Part shown: positions 39,172 to 48,875 of the stretch, piece after piece | How the letters are laid out: every line of letters starts with the position of its first letter | How positions within the stretch are numbered: the stretch's first letter is position 1 | Assembly: GCF_003946465.1 (NCBI RefSeq) | Contig: NZ_RHOL01000004.1 | Coordinates: forward strand, 1 to 64,000 | DNA: 64,000 nt | Direction of reading: 5' to 3' | From: Lacticaseibacillus hegangensis | Lineage (GTDB): Bacteria; Bacillota; Bacilli; Lactobacillales; Lactobacillaceae | Program-made: the position numbers and the translations under genes | The notes under the pieces: model-generated | What the model was told of the DNA's origin: nothing | What the model saw: only the letters and a program-made list of their open reading frames with translations | Databases searched by the model: none

Positions 39172-40350
39172 TTACTTATTTTTGAAGGCGTCCTTGACCC
39201 GGTCAAACAGCGACCCTTCATGCGGGGTGACGTCCTCGCCGCTGGCAGCGGCAAAGGCCATCAAGGCGTCCTTTTGCTTCTGGTTCAAGCCCTTTGGCGT
39301 CTTGACCGTCACCGTGACCATCTGATCGCCAAAGCCGGCGTTTGGCCGGTTCGGGTTCGGGGCGCCCTTGCCGCGCAGCCGGAACTTGCTTTCGGTTTGC
39401 GTGCCGGCTGGGATCTTCAGCTCCACCGGCCCATGCACGGTGTCGACCTTGATCGTATCGCCAAGGGCGGCCTGCGCAAAGCTGATCGGCAGCTTGTAGT
39501 AAATCGTCGTGCCGTCGCGCTGGAACTTATCGCTTGGGGCGACTCGGAACACGATAAACAAGTCCCCGTAAGGGCCGTTGTTCGTCCCCGCCTCGCCGGC
39601 GCCGCGCTCGCGGATCTGCTGGCCGTCCTCAACGCCGCCAGGGATCTTGACGTCGATGGTGTGACGCTGCTTCTCGTGACCCGTGCCGCCGCAAGTTGGG
39701 CACTTTTCCTTGATTTCCTTGCCGGTGCCGTGGCAGACGTCGCAGACTTCGCGCGTCATCATGGCCCCGAGCGGGGTGTTGCGCTGAACCTGAATGTAGC
39801 CAGAGCCGTGACACTTCGAGCAGGTCACGGGACTGGTCCCAGGTTTGGCGCCAGAGCCGTTGCAGGTGTGACACACGGCTTCGCGATCGTAAGAGATCTT
39901 GGTGTCCTTGCCAAACACCGCCTCTTCAAATGTCAAGTCCATGCGGTACTGCAAATCGGCGCCTTGGCGCGGGGCATTGGCACTTTGGCCGCCGCCTTGG
40001 CCGCCGCCTTGGCCGCCGCCAAAGAACTGGCTGAAGATGTCGTCAAACCCGCCAAAGCCTTGCGCACTGCCACCACCAAAATTGGAGAAGCCTTGACCAC
40101 CAAAGCCCTGACCGCCGAAACCGCCCTGGGCCCCATCGGCTGAGCCGTACTGGTCATACGCCGCACGCTTTTGCGGGTCGGACAGGACCTGGTACGCTTC
40201 ATTGATTTCCTTGAATTTTTGCTCAGCACCCGGCGCGTGGTTGATGTCGGGATGGTACTTTTTGGAAAGCTGTCGAAAGGCCTTCCTGATTTCGTCATCG
40301 CTGGCATCCCGGGCGACACCGAGTGTTTCGTAATAATCCTTGTCTGCCAT
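39172..40350 (-). CDS. dnaJ: chaperone protein DnaJ
   Basis: A 392-aa co-chaperone that delivers substrates to DnaK and triggers its ATPase. The J domain (residues 1-70) has HPD at YHPDIN. A Gly/Phe-rich region (about 75-130, [12 protein letters not shown]) follows, then four zinc motifs [24 protein letters not shown] and CPTCGGTG, then the C-terminal substrate domains. I start at the ATG at 40350 preceded by AAGGAGG; an 11-codon open extension upstream has no site. It is last in the hrcA-grpE-dnaK-dnaJ heat-shock cluster. Confidence 0.97.
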   Translation of the reverse strand: MADKDYYETLGVARDASDDEIRKAFRQLSKKYHPDINHAPGAEQKFKEINEAYQVLSDPQKRAAYDQYGSADGAQGGFGGQGFGGQGFSNFGGGSAQGFGGFDDIFSQFFGGGQGGGQGGGQSANAPRQGADLQYRMDLTFEEAVFGKDTKISYDREAVCHTCNGSGAKPGTSPVTCSKCHGSGYIQVQRNTPLGAMMTREVCDVCHGTGKEIKEKCPTCGGTGHEKQRHTIDVKIPGGVEDGQQIRERGAGEAGTNNGPYGDLFIVFRVAPSDKFQRDGTTIYYKLPISFAQAALGDTIKVDTVHGPVELKIPAGTQTESKFRLRGKGAPNPNRPNAGFGDQMVTVTVKTPKGLNQKQKDALMAFAAASGEDVTPHEGSLFDRVKDAFKNK

Positions 40351-40441
40351 TGTTGCCTCCTTGAATTGGGTGCTCGCGCCCAAAAAAGCTTATTCAGGAT
40401 ACCATATTTTGGGCAAGGCGCGCAAAACTGCCTCACCAAAC

Positions 40442-40472
40442 AAAAAGCCAAAGCCAGTTGGCCTTGGCTTTT
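40442..40472 (-). terminator. terminator between dnaK and dnaJ
   Basis: GCCAAGGCC / GGCTTTGGC (one G-U) with a 4-base loop and five T on the minus strand. It should partly end transcripts after dnaK, so dnaJ may be made at a lower level. Confidence 0.75.
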
Positions 40473-40487
40473 CTCACGGACAGACGG

Positions 40488-42356
40488 TTACTTCTTGTCG
40501 TCGTTGACGTCCTTGTACTCGCCATCGAAGGTCTTGCCGTCGTCGCCCTTGTCAGCAGTGCCGGTGCTGCCGGCTGCGCCGCTGCCCTGGGCATCAGCGC
40601 CGCCCTTAGCCTGCTGCTCTTTTTGCGCCTGCTCGTACAGCTTGACGGTCAGATCCTGCACGATCTTGTTCAAGTCGTCGCGCTTGGTCTTCATGTCTTC
40701 GATGTTGTTTTCTTGCTGGGCCTTCTTGAGGGCGTCTTCTGCATCCTGCGCCTTCTTGATCTCATCGTCGGAGACTTTGCCCTTAAGATCCTTCAGGGTC
40801 TTGTCGGTCTGGAAGATCAGCTGGTCAACATCGTTCTTGAGGTCGACTTCTTCCTTGCGCTTCTTGTCGGCTTCCTCGTTTTCCTTGGCTTCCTTCATCA
40901 TGCGATCGATTTCTTCGTCGGACAGGCCTGACGAACTCTTGATCGTGATGTTCTGAGACTTGCCAGTTCCAAGATCCTTCGCGGAAACCTGCACGATGCC
41001 GTTCTTGTCGATGTCGAATTTGACTTCGATCTGAGGAACGCCCCGTGGGGCCGCCGGAATGTCAGTCAGCTGGAAGCGGCCAAGCGTCTTGTTGTCCGCA
41101 GCCATCGGCCGCTCGCCTTGCAGGACATGAATGTCAACGGCCGGCTGGTTGTCAGCCGCAGTCGAGAAGACCTGGCTCTTGGAGGTTGGAATCGTGGTGT
41201 TGCGGTCGATCAGCTTGGTGAACACGCCGCCCATCGTTTCGATCCCCAGAGACAATGGGGTGACATCGAGCAGGACAACGTCTTTGACGTCACCGGAAAT
41301 GACACCGCCCTGAATGGCAGCGCCAAGGGCAACGGCTTCATCAGGGTTGATGCTGTGGTCTGGTTCCTTGCCGGTCCACTCTTTGACCGCGTCTTGAACG
41401 GCCGGAATCCGGGTCGACCCACCATTGAGGATGACCTTGTCGATGTCTGAGTTAGACAAGCCGGCATCCTTCATCGCGTTATCCACTGGAACCTTGGTCT
41501 TGGCAACCAGGTCGGCCGTCATTTGGTCAAACTGGGCACGCGTCAGTGTCCGCTCCAAGTGCAGCGGGCCATTGGCACCGGCAGAAATGAAGGGCAGGGA
41601 AATCTGCGTCTGGGAAACGCCAGACAGATCCTTCTTCGCCTTTTCAGCGGCATCCTTCAGGCGCTGCATCGCCATCTTATCCTTGGACAAGTCGATGTTG
41701 TTGTCTTTCTTAAACTCACTAACCAGCCAGTCGATGATCTTGTTATCAAAATCATCACCGCCAAGATGCGTATCCCCGTTCGTTGACAGCACTTCAAACA
41801 CGCCGTCGCCGAGTTGCAGGATGGAAACATCAAACGTCCCACCGCCAAGGTCGTAAACCAGGACCTTTTCGTCCTTGTCGCCTTTGTCCAGGCCATAGGC
41901 CAGAGCGGACGCAGTTGGTTCGTTGACGATCCGGGAAACGTTCAGACCCGCGATCTTGCCGGCATCCTTGGTGGCCTGACGCTGCGAGTCGTTGAAGTAA
42001 GCCGGTACGGTGATGACCGCGTCGGTCACTTCTTCGCCCAAGTAATCTTCAGAGAACTTCTTGATGTACTGCAGGATCATCGCAGAAATTTCCTGCGGCG
42101 TGTATTCCTTGTCGCCGACCTTGACCTTGTAGCCGGCCTCGCCCATGTGACGCTTGATTGAGGTGATGGTGTCTGGGTTGGTGATGGCTTGCCGCTTGGC
42201 GACTTCGCCGACTTGAATCTCGCCGTCTTTAAACGCGACGACAGATGGTGTGGTGCGGTTGCCTTCCGGGTTGGTGATGATCTTTGGCTGGCCGCCTTCG
42301 AGCACGGCGACCGCGGAGTTGGTAGTCCCTAAGTCGATCCCAATAACTTTACTCAT
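40488..42356 (-). CDS. dnaK: chaperone protein DnaK (Hsp70)
   Basis: A 622-aa ATP-dependent folding chaperone. The ATPase start [17 protein letters not shown], the [12 protein letters not shown] phosphate motif, the [14 protein letters not shown] linker to the substrate domain and a helical lid are all present. The Gram-positive deletion in the first quadrant is consistent with the length. The C-terminus is Gly/Ala-rich and ends DVNDDKK. It is controlled with its operon by HrcA at the CIRCE site. Confidence 0.98.
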   Translation of the reverse strand: MSKVIGIDLGTTNSAVAVLEGGQPKIITNPEGNRTTPSVVAFKDGEIQVGEVAKRQAITNPDTITSIKRHMGEAGYKVKVGDKEYTPQEISAMILQYIKKFSEDYLGEEVTDAVITVPAYFNDSQRQATKDAGKIAGLNVSRIVNEPTASALAYGLDKGDKDEKVLVYDLGGGTFDVSILQLGDGVFEVLSTNGDTHLGGDDFDNKIIDWLVSEFKKDNNIDLSKDKMAMQRLKDAAEKAKKDLSGVSQTQISLPFISAGANGPLHLERTLTRAQFDQMTADLVAKTKVPVDNAMKDAGLSNSDIDKVILNGGSTRIPAVQDAVKEWTGKEPDHSINPDEAVALGAAIQGGVISGDVKDVVLLDVTPLSLGIETMGGVFTKLIDRNTTIPTSKSQVFSTAADNQPAVDIHVLQGERPMAADNKTLGRFQLTDIPAAPRGVPQIEVKFDIDKNGIVQVSAKDLGTGKSQNITIKSSSGLSDEEIDRMMKEAKENEEADKKRKEEVDLKNDVDQLIFQTDKTLKDLKGKVSDDEIKKAQDAEDALKKAQQENNIEDMKTKRDDLNKIVQDLTVKLYEQAQKEQQAKGGADAQGSGAAGSTGTADKGDDGKTFDGEYKDVNDDKK

Positions 42357-42389
42357 AGTAAAATCCCTTCTTTTAACAGTTTTGATTAA

Positions 42390-43004
42390 CTAATTTGCAA
42401 CGACGACCATCGCTGGCCGCAGGACCCGGTCCTTGAGCTTGTAACCCTTTTGCAGGACCTGAACCACGGTATCCTTCGCGTGGTCCTTATCCGCCGGCAC
42501 GGTTTGCACCGCCTGCTGCAGGTTCGGATCAAACTTCCCGGTCACCGTGATCTCCGTCACGCCGTTCTCTTTGAGAGCGTTGTCGAGGTGGCTGTACACC
42601 ATCTCGACCCCCTTCTTCAAAGACTGCGCGGCATCGTCCGTGACCTCGGTGGCCAGCGCGCGCTCCAGGTTATCCAGCACTGGGAGCACCGCAGTGGCCA
42701 ACTTTTGCCCGTCATACTTGGCCATGTCCTCGCGCTCCTTGTTGAAACGTTTGTTCATGTTGTTGATCTCGGCAGCGGCGCGCAGGTACTTATCCTCGAG
42801 CTCGTCGCGGTCCTTTTTCAGGGCTTCAACATCCACGCCAGAGTCGCTGACTTCTTCCTCGAGGTCGTCCTTCATCTCTGCCTCGATTTCATCGCGCAGA
42901 CTTGGCTGCTGCTTGGCCGCTTTTGGTTTGGCCTCAGGTTTTGGTTCAGCCTTGGCTGCAGCTTGCTTTGCGGGTTGCGCTTTCTTGGTTTGCTTTTCTG
43001 TCAA
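42390..43004 (-). CDS. grpE: nucleotide exchange factor GrpE
   Basis: About 204 aa. It releases ADP from DnaK. The N-terminus is a long Lys/Ala/Pro/Glu stretch, then an acidic region, a coiled-coil dimer helix (about 65-105, LKKDRDELEDKYLRAAAEIN) and the beta-domain (KVGDRVLRPAMVVVAN-like end). AGGAGG lies 7 bases before a TTG at 43004. An ATG at 43010 is only one base from it, so TTG is the likely start. It overlaps nothing but follows hrcA by 14 bases. Confidence 0.95.
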   Translation of the reverse strand: MTEKQTKKAQPAKQAAAKAEPKPEAKPKAAKQQPSLRDEIEAEMKDDLEEEVSDSGVDVEALKKDRDELEDKYLRAAAEINNMNKRFNKEREDMAKYDGQKLATAVLPVLDNLERALATEVTDDAAQSLKKGVEMVYSHLDNALKENGVTEITVTGKFDPNLQQAVQTVPADKDHAKDTVVQVLQKGYKLKDRVLRPAMVVVAN

Positions 43005-43018
43005 ATTCATGCCTCCTG

Positions 43019-44074
43019 TCACTGATCAAAATGATTGTAGTAATCGGTCAGCCGTTTTGCGAGTTCTTCGCGGAAGGCATCGAGCAAACCGATCATCTTC
43101 GAGTACGGCATCTGGGTCGGCCCGATCAGGGCGATCATCCCAGTCCCGTGCTCGCCGACTGAGTAGTTCGCGGTCAATAGGCTCAGATTCTCAAGCACAT
43201 CCGGCGTCAGCTCCGAGCCCAGCTTGACCTTGATATGGGAATCGTGAAGCGGGCCAAGCAACGTATTGAACGCCTGGCGCTGGCTGCCTTGATCATTATC
43301 CATCATGGCTAACAGCCGCTTGAGCTGATCCACATCCGAGTCGCCCAGGTAATCCATGAGATTCAGACGCCCGCCCACATAAAAGCGTTCCTCAGCCGCC
43401 TTGCGAAGCACATTGCCGAAGAGGTCCAGGAACCCGTCCGGGCTGGTCATGTACTTGAACAGCAGACCCGGCACTTCTGATTGAAGCTTTTGGGCGACTT
43501 CGCCGAGCGATAAGCCGACCAGCTCATCGTTGATGATGCGAATCGCCTTCTCCACTTCGTCAGAGCCGACTTCCGGAGGCAGCGTGAACAGCTGACTTTC
43601 AACGTTGCCATTGCTCGTGACCAAAATCGCCATCACCTGATGATTGCCCAGTGGCACCAACCGAAACCCCGTGAGTTTTAAGTTGGTGACCTCAGGCCCC
43701 AAGGTGATTGCGGTGTAGTTTGTGAGGTTCGACAAAATGCGCGCACTTTGGGCGACAATTTCATCGATCTTGTAAAAATGCCCCCCGAAGCCCTGCTGAA
43801 TCGCAGCAATCTCGTTGGGCGTGACCGCGGCTGGCTCGACGAGGTTGTCCAAGTAGAAACGGTAACCCTTAGTCGATGGGACGCGGCCAGAACTGCTATG
43901 CGTCTTTCTGATCAGACCCTCGTCTTCCAGCGCCGCCATGTCGTTGCGGATCGTTGCCGAACTGACATGCACCGGCAACTGCGCCATCAACGCTTTGGAA
44001 CCGACCGGCTGGCCGGTTTCGGTGTAGGAGCGAATGATCTGCTTCAAGACGAGTAGTTGGCGTTTCGTCAACAT
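43019..44074 (-). CDS. hrcA: heat-inducible transcription repressor HrcA
   Basis: A 351-aa repressor of the class I heat-shock genes that binds the CIRCE element, with GroEL as its usual thermosensor partner. The N-terminal winged helix ([37 protein letters not shown]) and a GAF-like middle are clear. I start at the ATG at 44074 after AGAAGG. It is the first gene of the operon and represses itself through the site at 44089-44115. Confidence 0.97.
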   Translation of the reverse strand: MLTKRQLLVLKQIIRSYTETGQPVGSKALMAQLPVHVSSATIRNDMAALEDEGLIRKTHSSSGRVPSTKGYRFYLDNLVEPAAVTPNEIAAIQQGFGGHFYKIDEIVAQSARILSNLTNYTAITLGPEVTNLKLTGFRLVPLGNHQVMAILVTSNGNVESQLFTLPPEVGSDEVEKAIRIINDELVGLSLGEVAQKLQSEVPGLLFKYMTSPDGFLDLFGNVLRKAAEERFYVGGRLNLMDYLGDSDVDQLKRLLAMMDNDQGSQRQAFNTLLGPLHDSHIKVKLGSELTPDVLENLSLLTANYSVGEHGTGMIALIGPTQMPYSKMIGLLDAFREELAKRLTDYYNHFDQ

Positions 44075-44088
44075 AATCCCACCTTCTT

Positions 44089-44115
44089 TTAGCACTAAAA
44101 CCATTTGAGTGCTAA
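44089..44115. promoter_or_regulatory. CIRCE operator
   Basis: TTAGCACTA-N9-GAGTGCTAA, one mismatch from the CIRCE consensus. It lies 14 bases before the hrcA start codon, in the 5' leader just after the promoter. HrcA binds here. Confidence 0.95.
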
Positions 44116-44126
44116 GTACAATACTT

Positions 44127-44155
44127 AATATACCAATGGCCGTTAGCAATGTCAA
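44127..44155 (-). promoter_or_regulatory. heat-shock operon promoter
   Basis: On the minus strand TTGACA (44155-44150), a 17-base spacer and TATATT (44132-44127). It is directly followed by CIRCE, the classic arrangement. Confidence 0.9.
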
Positions 44156-44184
44156 CCTACGTCTGCTAATTTCGCCGTTTTCAC

Positions 44185-44214
44185 GAAAAAATCGGCCCCA
44201 GGACTGAGACCGAT
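44185..44214 (-). terminator. terminator after hemW
   Basis: On the minus strand ATCGGTCTCA-GTCC-TGGGGCCGAT (two G-U pairs) followed by six T. It separates the truB-ribF-hemW run from the heat-shock promoter. Confidence 0.85.
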
Positions 44215-44250
44215 AAACGTTTTTCTGAAAACCGGGGCTGCCGCAAGGCG

Positions 44251-45396
44251 TTAAACCAGCGGATCATCCAGCAAAAACTGCTGAAAGACTTCGTTGCCGA
44301 GAAACTGCCCCTGGTTCGTCAGGCGCACAGCATCCCCATCGACAGTGAGCAGCTGCTGGTCGCTCAGGTCCTTCAACAGCTGGCCGTACACCTCATTGAT
44401 GGTCATGTGGTAGCGCTTTGCAAACCGTTTCTGAGACACCCCTTCACGCGTCCGCAGCCCGAGGAACATCTCCTCTTCGATTTGCTCTTCCAGCGGCACC
44501 AGGTGATGCTCGATCACCGGCACCTTGTGGTCGTGGAGCGGGTCAAGGTACTGCTTGATCGGCCCGAAATTGTGGTACCGATCGCGGCCGACGTAACCAA
44601 AGGCCCCGGCGCCAAACCCGAAGTAATGCTCGTTGCGCCAGTACAGCAAGTTGTGCTGGCACTGGTAACCGGGTTTGGCAAAATTAGAAATCTCGTACTG
44701 GTGGCGCCCGGTACTTTCCATCAGGTCGATCGCGTCCTGGTACATGTCGGCTTCCGCGTCCTGATTCGGCAGCTGCAGCCGCCCGGAGCGCATCAGGTTA
44801 TAGAAAATCGTCTTTTTTTCCAAAATCAGGGAATACGTCGAATAATGCGGCAGATCAAGTGCCAAGGCTTTGTGCAGGCTCGCCAAAAAGTCCTCGCGCG
44901 TCTGCTTGGGCAGCCGAAAAATCAGGTCGATGGAAATATTGTCAAACCCCACTGCCCGCGCATTGGCAATTGCCTGGTAGACATCGGCGACCCGGTGCGT
45001 GCGCCCAATCGCCTTTAAAATGGCGTCGTTAAACGACTGCACCCCAATTGATAGGCGGTTGACCCCATTTTCATGCAGCGCGCGCAGCTTATCCTTTTCG
45101 AGCAAATCGTTGGGGTTCGCTTCGAAGGTGAACTCGCCGTGGTCGAAATGCAGCTCGCGGCGAATGCCGGAGATCAAGCGCTCCAGCTGCACCGGCGTCA
45201 GCGTGGTCGGCGTGCCGCCGCCAACGTACACGGTTTCGATTTTTTCATCGGGATGACTGGCCATCACCAGGTGCATCTCGCGAATCAGCATGTCGACGTA
45301 ATCGTCCACCGGCTGACCTTCGATGAAGACCTTGTTGAAATTGCAGTAGTAACAAATGTGAGAGCAGAAGGGAATATGCACATAAGCCCCAGCCAT
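44251..45396 (-). CDS. hemW: HemW-like radical SAM protein
   Basis: A 381-aa radical SAM enzyme. CSHICYYC (Cys11, Cys15, Cys18) binds the 4Fe-4S cluster. It lacks the fourth Cys after the motif that HemN has, so heme chaperone HemW is a better name than coproporphyrinogen oxidase. The [10 protein letters not shown] motif and the C-terminal HemN domain ([20 protein letters not shown]) are present. The start overlaps the ribF stop (TGATG). Confidence 0.9.
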   Translation of the reverse strand: MAGAYVHIPFCSHICYYCNFNKVFIEGQPVDDYVDMLIREMHLVMASHPDEKIETVYVGGGTPTTLTPVQLERLISGIRRELHFDHGEFTFEANPNDLLEKDKLRALHENGVNRLSIGVQSFNDAILKAIGRTHRVADVYQAIANARAVGFDNISIDLIFRLPKQTREDFLASLHKALALDLPHYSTYSLILEKKTIFYNLMRSGRLQLPNQDAEADMYQDAIDLMESTGRHQYEISNFAKPGYQCQHNLLYWRNEHYFGFGAGAFGYVGRDRYHNFGPIKQYLDPLHDHKVPVIEHHLVPLEEQIEEEMFLGLRTREGVSQKRFAKRYHMTINEVYGQLLKDLSDQQLLTVDGDAVRLTNQGQFLGNEVFQQFLLDDPLV

Positions 45397-46343
45397 CAAT
45401 CCGTCAGCCCTTTCAAAAACGCCTTGGCGTCCTTTTCGTCCTGGGCAAGCTGGGCAACCAGCCCCGCCGCCGAATCAAACATCATGTCCCCGCGCAGGCG
45501 GTGCACCCACTCGACGCGCACCGGCGCATCATAAATATCCTGGTGGAAATCAAACAGGTTGACCTCCACCGTCACCGGGCGCCCCGGGCCAAAGGTGATG
45601 TTGCGGCCGACCGACGCCATCCCCGGGTACCACTGGCCGTTGACCTGCAGGCGCACCGTGTACACGGCAATGCCGGGGATGCGCTCTTCGGCCGGCGCCT
45701 GGACGTTTGCGGTCGGGTAGCCAATCGTGCGACCGCGCGCCTCGCCGTGCACCACCGTGCCGCTGGTTTGATAGCGATAACCCAGCAAGTGGTTTGCCAG
45801 ATCCACATCGCCAAGGTCTAGCGCCTCGCGAATCCGCGTCGAGGAAACCTTTTCGCCGGCATCAACCGTCTTGGGCACCGTAATGATTTCAAACCGCTCC
45901 TGAGCGTACTGCGGCAGTGTCTTCATGTTGGCGATATCGCGTTTGCCGTACGTGTAGTCGAAGCCAGCGACCACGACCGCGGCATTCAGGCCAACGAGGT
46001 ACTGGTCGACAAAGGCCTGGGGCGAAAGTTTTGAAAACGCCGGGGTAAAGTGGATGAAGTACAGCAGATCAACGCCAAAATGCGCCATCAGTTCACTCTT
46101 CCGCGGCCGCGGGGACAGGTATTTGACTGAACTGGCCGGCACGCCGCGGTAAATCACCGCCGGGTGCACATCAAACGTCATGACCGCAAGCTTCAGGCCG
46201 CGTTTATCAGCCTCTGCCCGCGCGCGGCCAATCACCGCCTGATGGCCCAGGTGAACGCCGTCGAAAAACCCCAACGCCAGCACGATGGGCTGGCTGGGAA
46301 CTGCTGCCGCCGCAAGCGGCGGGTGAATATCGATCACTTGCAT
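45396..46343 (-). CDS. ribF: bifunctional riboflavin kinase / FAD synthetase
   Basis: A 315-aa enzyme making FMN and FAD. The N-terminal nucleotidyltransferase domain has ALGFFDGVHLGHQAVI and VVVAGFDYTYGK and SSTRIREAL. The C-terminal kinase domain has GRTIGYPTANVQ and the TVEVNLFDFHQDIY motif. I start at the ATG at 46343 with GAGGAGATAATT before it. It follows truB closely in an operon-like run. Confidence 0.96.
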   Translation of the reverse strand: MQVIDIHPPLAAAAVPSQPIVLALGFFDGVHLGHQAVIGRARAEADKRGLKLAVMTFDVHPAVIYRGVPASSVKYLSPRPRKSELMAHFGVDLLYFIHFTPAFSKLSPQAFVDQYLVGLNAAVVVAGFDYTYGKRDIANMKTLPQYAQERFEIITVPKTVDAGEKVSSTRIREALDLGDVDLANHLLGYRYQTSGTVVHGEARGRTIGYPTANVQAPAEERIPGIAVYTVRLQVNGQWYPGMASVGRNITFGPGRPVTVEVNLFDFHQDIYDAPVRVEWVHRLRGDMMFDSAAGLVAQLAQDEKDAKAFLKGLTD

Positions 46344-46356
46344 AATTATCTCCTCA

Positions 46357-47271
46357 TCAACCTTGGCCAATGCCGGCATTAGCCAAGAACATCATGGCAG
46401 GCCGAAACTCGGCCGCCTCTTTGCGGTACAGCGCCTTAAAGACGCCTTGATACGTCAGGCCGATTTCATCAGTCGCGGCAGTGCTTAGCGGCAAGCCGCG
46501 CCCATTTTTGACCGCGTCCCACTGGCTGGCCGAAAGCGCCATCAGCGGCAGGTCCGGAAAAGCGAATTCGATGGGCCGCAAATGAGCGGCCGCAGCTGCC
46601 GGGGCGGTGTCGCGCGTCAACTGCCGTAAATCAAGCGTGTCGCTGAGTCTGAACCCGCCGCTTTGAATCCGCGTCAGCTGCGCCATCACGGCCGGCACCT
46701 TCAGCGCCCGGCCGGCATCCACCGCAAGGGTGCGAATGTACGTCCCCTTTGAGACCTTGGCTTCAAACGTGAAGTCCTGCGTCCCCCTTGCCGCATCAAA
46801 CGTGCTGGGCGCAGTCCGCTTAAATTCGTAAACGTGAACTTGGCGAGTCGGCCGCTCGACGGTTTCGCCGTTTCTGGCGTACTGGTAGAGCTTGCGCCCG
46901 TTGACCTTAACCGCCGAGTACATCGGCGGCGTCTGCGTGATCTCGCCGGTCAACGTTAACAGCGCGGCGTCGATCTGTGCATCAGTAAACGGGGCCGTTA
47001 AGGTCACGCGGGACACCTCAGCCCCTTCGAGGTCCTCAGTTTCCGTCGCAAAGCCGAGCGTCGCTTTGCCCGTGTAGGTTTTGCCCAGCGCCATCAGCGC
47101 CGGCACGGCCTTCGTCGCCGCCCCCAGCGCGATTGGCAAAACGCCATCGACGCTGGGGTCAAGCGTGCCCGAATGCCCCACCTTTTTCATTTGCAACAAG
47201 TAGCGGAGTTTGCTGACCACATCGGCCGAAGTCATACCCGTCGGCTTGTATACTGGTAAAATCCCATCCAT
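46357..47271 (-). CDS. truB: tRNA pseudouridine-55 synthase TruB
   Basis: A 304-aa enzyme making pseudouridine 55 in the T-loop of tRNAs. The catalytic Asp38 lies in GHSGTLDPSVDGVLP. The RTLAVDAGRAL and YSAVKVNGRKLYQYARNG motifs are intact, and a PUA-like C-terminus is present. It is normally next to rbfA; here terC and a repeat element intervene. Confidence 0.97.
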   Translation of the reverse strand: MDGILPVYKPTGMTSADVVSKLRYLLQMKKVGHSGTLDPSVDGVLPIALGAATKAVPALMALGKTYTGKATLGFATETEDLEGAEVSRVTLTAPFTDAQIDAALLTLTGEITQTPPMYSAVKVNGRKLYQYARNGETVERPTRQVHVYEFKRTAPSTFDAARGTQDFTFEAKVSKGTYIRTLAVDAGRALKVPAVMAQLTRIQSGGFRLSDTLDLRQLTRDTAPAAAAAHLRPIEFAFPDLPLMALSASQWDAVKNGRGLPLSTAATDEIGLTYQGVFKALYRKEAAEFRPAMMFLANAGIGQG

Positions 47272-47272
47272 G

Positions 47273-48028
47273 TCAAAATCCTCGCTTCTGCTGTTGGCCG
47301 TGGGCCGCGCGCCGCTGGTGAACCAGCCAGGTGATCAGGAAGGCCAACGCCACGATCAGTGAAAAGGCCCAGTTCGGCACCTCGATGCCAATTTGCGGCA
47401 GACTGAGCGCCAGCTTCACCGCGATGATGAAAATCAGCGCGTAAGCCATCACTTCCAGCTCGGGCACCTTAGTGATGAAGTCGGTGATGATCTGGGCGAC
47501 AAACCGCATCGCCAAAATACCTAGGCACCCGCCAATCAGCACAATCACCGGATTATTGTCGATGGCCAGCGCGGCCAGGATCGAATCGACGGAAAACACA
47601 ATATCGAGCGCCTCAATTGAGGCCACGGTGCGCCAAAAATGGGTCTGCTTCGGCTTGGCTAAGGTCTTTGGCTGCGGCCCGTCCTTGGGGTGGCGCTGCT
47701 CGTAGAAGAAATGCAGCGACATCCACACCAGGTATGCCGCCCCTAGCGCCTTGACGCCCCAGAAGTTCATGAGGTACGTGCCCAGGCCGATCGCGATGAA
47801 CCGGAACAGATACGCCCCCCACATGCCGTAAATCAGCGCGTGATGCTGGTCTTTTTTGTCTGGCAACGACTTGGTCTGCGCGGCCAGCACGACCGCATTA
47901 TCCACCGACAGCAGGCATTCCAGCAGCGCCAGCGTCAGAATTGTGACCCAGCCCTGGGTAGTCATCACCGCCTGGTGCCAGTCACTCGCTTCAAAAAAGG
48001 GTAAGTACAATTTCTCGATCAGACTCAC
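47273..48028 (-). CDS. TerC-family integral membrane protein
   Basis: A 251-aa membrane protein with about seven helices. The LLECLLSVDNAVVLAAQTKSL and SIEALDIVFSVDSILAALAI segments with Asp/Glu in helices are the TerC signature. Members affect metal (Mn) homeostasis or export-linked metallation in Bacillus. It starts with GTG after AAGGCGGTGG. Its place between rbfA and truB is unusual. Confidence 0.88.
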   Translation of the reverse strand: MSLIEKLYLPFFEASDWHQAVMTTQGWVTILTLALLECLLSVDNAVVLAAQTKSLPDKKDQHHALIYGMWGAYLFRFIAIGLGTYLMNFWGVKALGAAYLVWMSLHFFYEQRHPKDGPQPKTLAKPKQTHFWRTVASIEALDIVFSVDSILAALAIDNNPVIVLIGGCLGILAMRFVAQIITDFITKVPELEVMAYALIFIIAVKLALSLPQIGIEVPNWAFSLIVALAFLITWLVHQRRAAHGQQQKRGF

Positions 48029-48051
48029 GTCGCCACCGCCTTATTTTTACT

Positions 48052-48057
48052 ATTATA
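48052..48057 (-). promoter_or_regulatory. -10 of a terC promoter
   Basis: TATAAT on the minus strand, 24 bases before the GTG start. A poor -35 (GTGCAA) stands 17 bases upstream. It would start a transcript for terC-truB-ribF-hemW. Confidence 0.5.
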
Positions 48058-48113
48058 CATTTCCTCTGGCACCGTTGCACCCGCAGCGTAAGCCAGCTTG
48101 GGTTCAACCGGAG

Positions 48114-48287
48114 TTGGGTTCCGGGGTCGCAACTCCCGAATGATTAGCTACGCCCGAGGCCTCGCCGCCAAACAACGGCGGCAAAACCTCGGCTATGATC
48201 AGACTGTTGCCGTTTACGGCGTACAATCTGACATACCTAGCGGCTAATCATCGGGCTAAAACCGCGACCCCGACACACCTTGCATAA
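48114..48287. repeat. 174-bp palindromic repeat, copy 1
   Basis: This is the first of two tandem copies. The outer stem is GGGGTCGC / GCGACCCC, then CCCGAATGATTAGC / GCTAATCATCGGG. Inside are two arms, CGAGG..GCCGCC / GGCGGC..CCTCG and CAGACTG..GCCGT / ACGGC..CAATCTG. So each unit folds into a branched cruciform-like structure. Several pairs are broken in this copy. It has no coding frame and no transposase. Confidence 0.8.
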
Positions 48288-48457
48288 TTGGGCTCCAGGG
48301 TCGCAACGCCCGAATGATTAGCTACGCCCGAGGCCTCGCCGCCAAAGAACGGCGGCAATGCCTCGGGCTATGATCAGACTGTTGCCGTGTACGGCGTACA
48401 GTCTGACATGCGTAGCGGCTAATCATCGGGCTAAAACCGCGACCCCGACACACCTTA
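48288..48457. repeat. 174-bp palindromic repeat, copy 2
   Basis: The second copy has better pairing than copy 1: the inner arms are GCCCGAGGC / GCCTCGGGC and TCAGACTG..GCCGT / ACGGC..CAGTCTGA, both perfect. It abuts the rbfA terminator. The region 48029-48496 between rbfA and terC contains only these repeats, the terC promoter and the terminator. Confidence 0.8.
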
Positions 48458-48458
48458 C

Positions 48459-48488
48459 AAAAAACGGCCCACCATCGCTGGTGGGCCG
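48459..48488 (-). terminator. rbfA terminator
   Basis: CGGCCCACCA-GCGA-TGGTGGGCCG followed by six T on the minus strand, 9 bases after the rbfA stop. It ends the nusA-infB operon. Confidence 0.92.
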
Positions 48489-48496
48489 CACAGCCT

Positions 48497-48850
48497 TTAC
48501 TCAAGGCCTTCGTGTTTCACTTCGTTGAGCAGCTCGTCGATGTGAGCGCCGTATTGAACCGAGGTATCCTGCTTGAACGTCAAGGTTGGCACCTTGAAGA
48601 GCTTGATACGTTGGCCGACCTCACTGCGGATGAGCCCTTTGGCCTTATCCAGCCCAGTTTGGGCGTCGGTGAGGGCCTTGGGATCGTCAGAGAGAATGCT
48701 GAAGTAGACAGTGGCCTCTTGGAGGTCGCCAGTCAACTTCACGCCGGTGATCGTGACTGCCCGAACCCGCGGGTCGTTGACATCTTTCAACAAAATGTCA
48801 TCGATTTCACGCTGGATCTGGGTCTCCACGCGGCCTATGCGATGTTTCAT
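48497..48850 (-). CDS. rbfA: ribosome-binding factor A
   Basis: A 117-aa KH-type protein needed for late 30S maturation and cold adaptation. The start MKHRIGRVETQIQREIDDIL and the motifs DPRVRAVTITGVKLTGDLQEATVYFS and IDELLNEV are typical. I start at the ATG at 48850; the longer open frame upstream lies in the end of infB in another frame. It is the last gene of the operon. Confidence 0.95.
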   Translation of the reverse strand: MKHRIGRVETQIQREIDDILLKDVNDPRVRAVTITGVKLTGDLQEATVYFSILSDDPKALTDAQTGLDKAKGLIRSEVGQRIKLFKVPTLTFKQDTSVQYGAHIDELLNEVKHEGLE

Positions 48851-48875
48851 GTGTGCCTCTTCAGATGGCCTGAGG

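Noticed and set aside
48029-48496. Insertion sequence remnant
   Set aside because: No transposase fragment and no clear target duplication; the repeats are internal palindromes in tandem rather than terminal inverted repeats.
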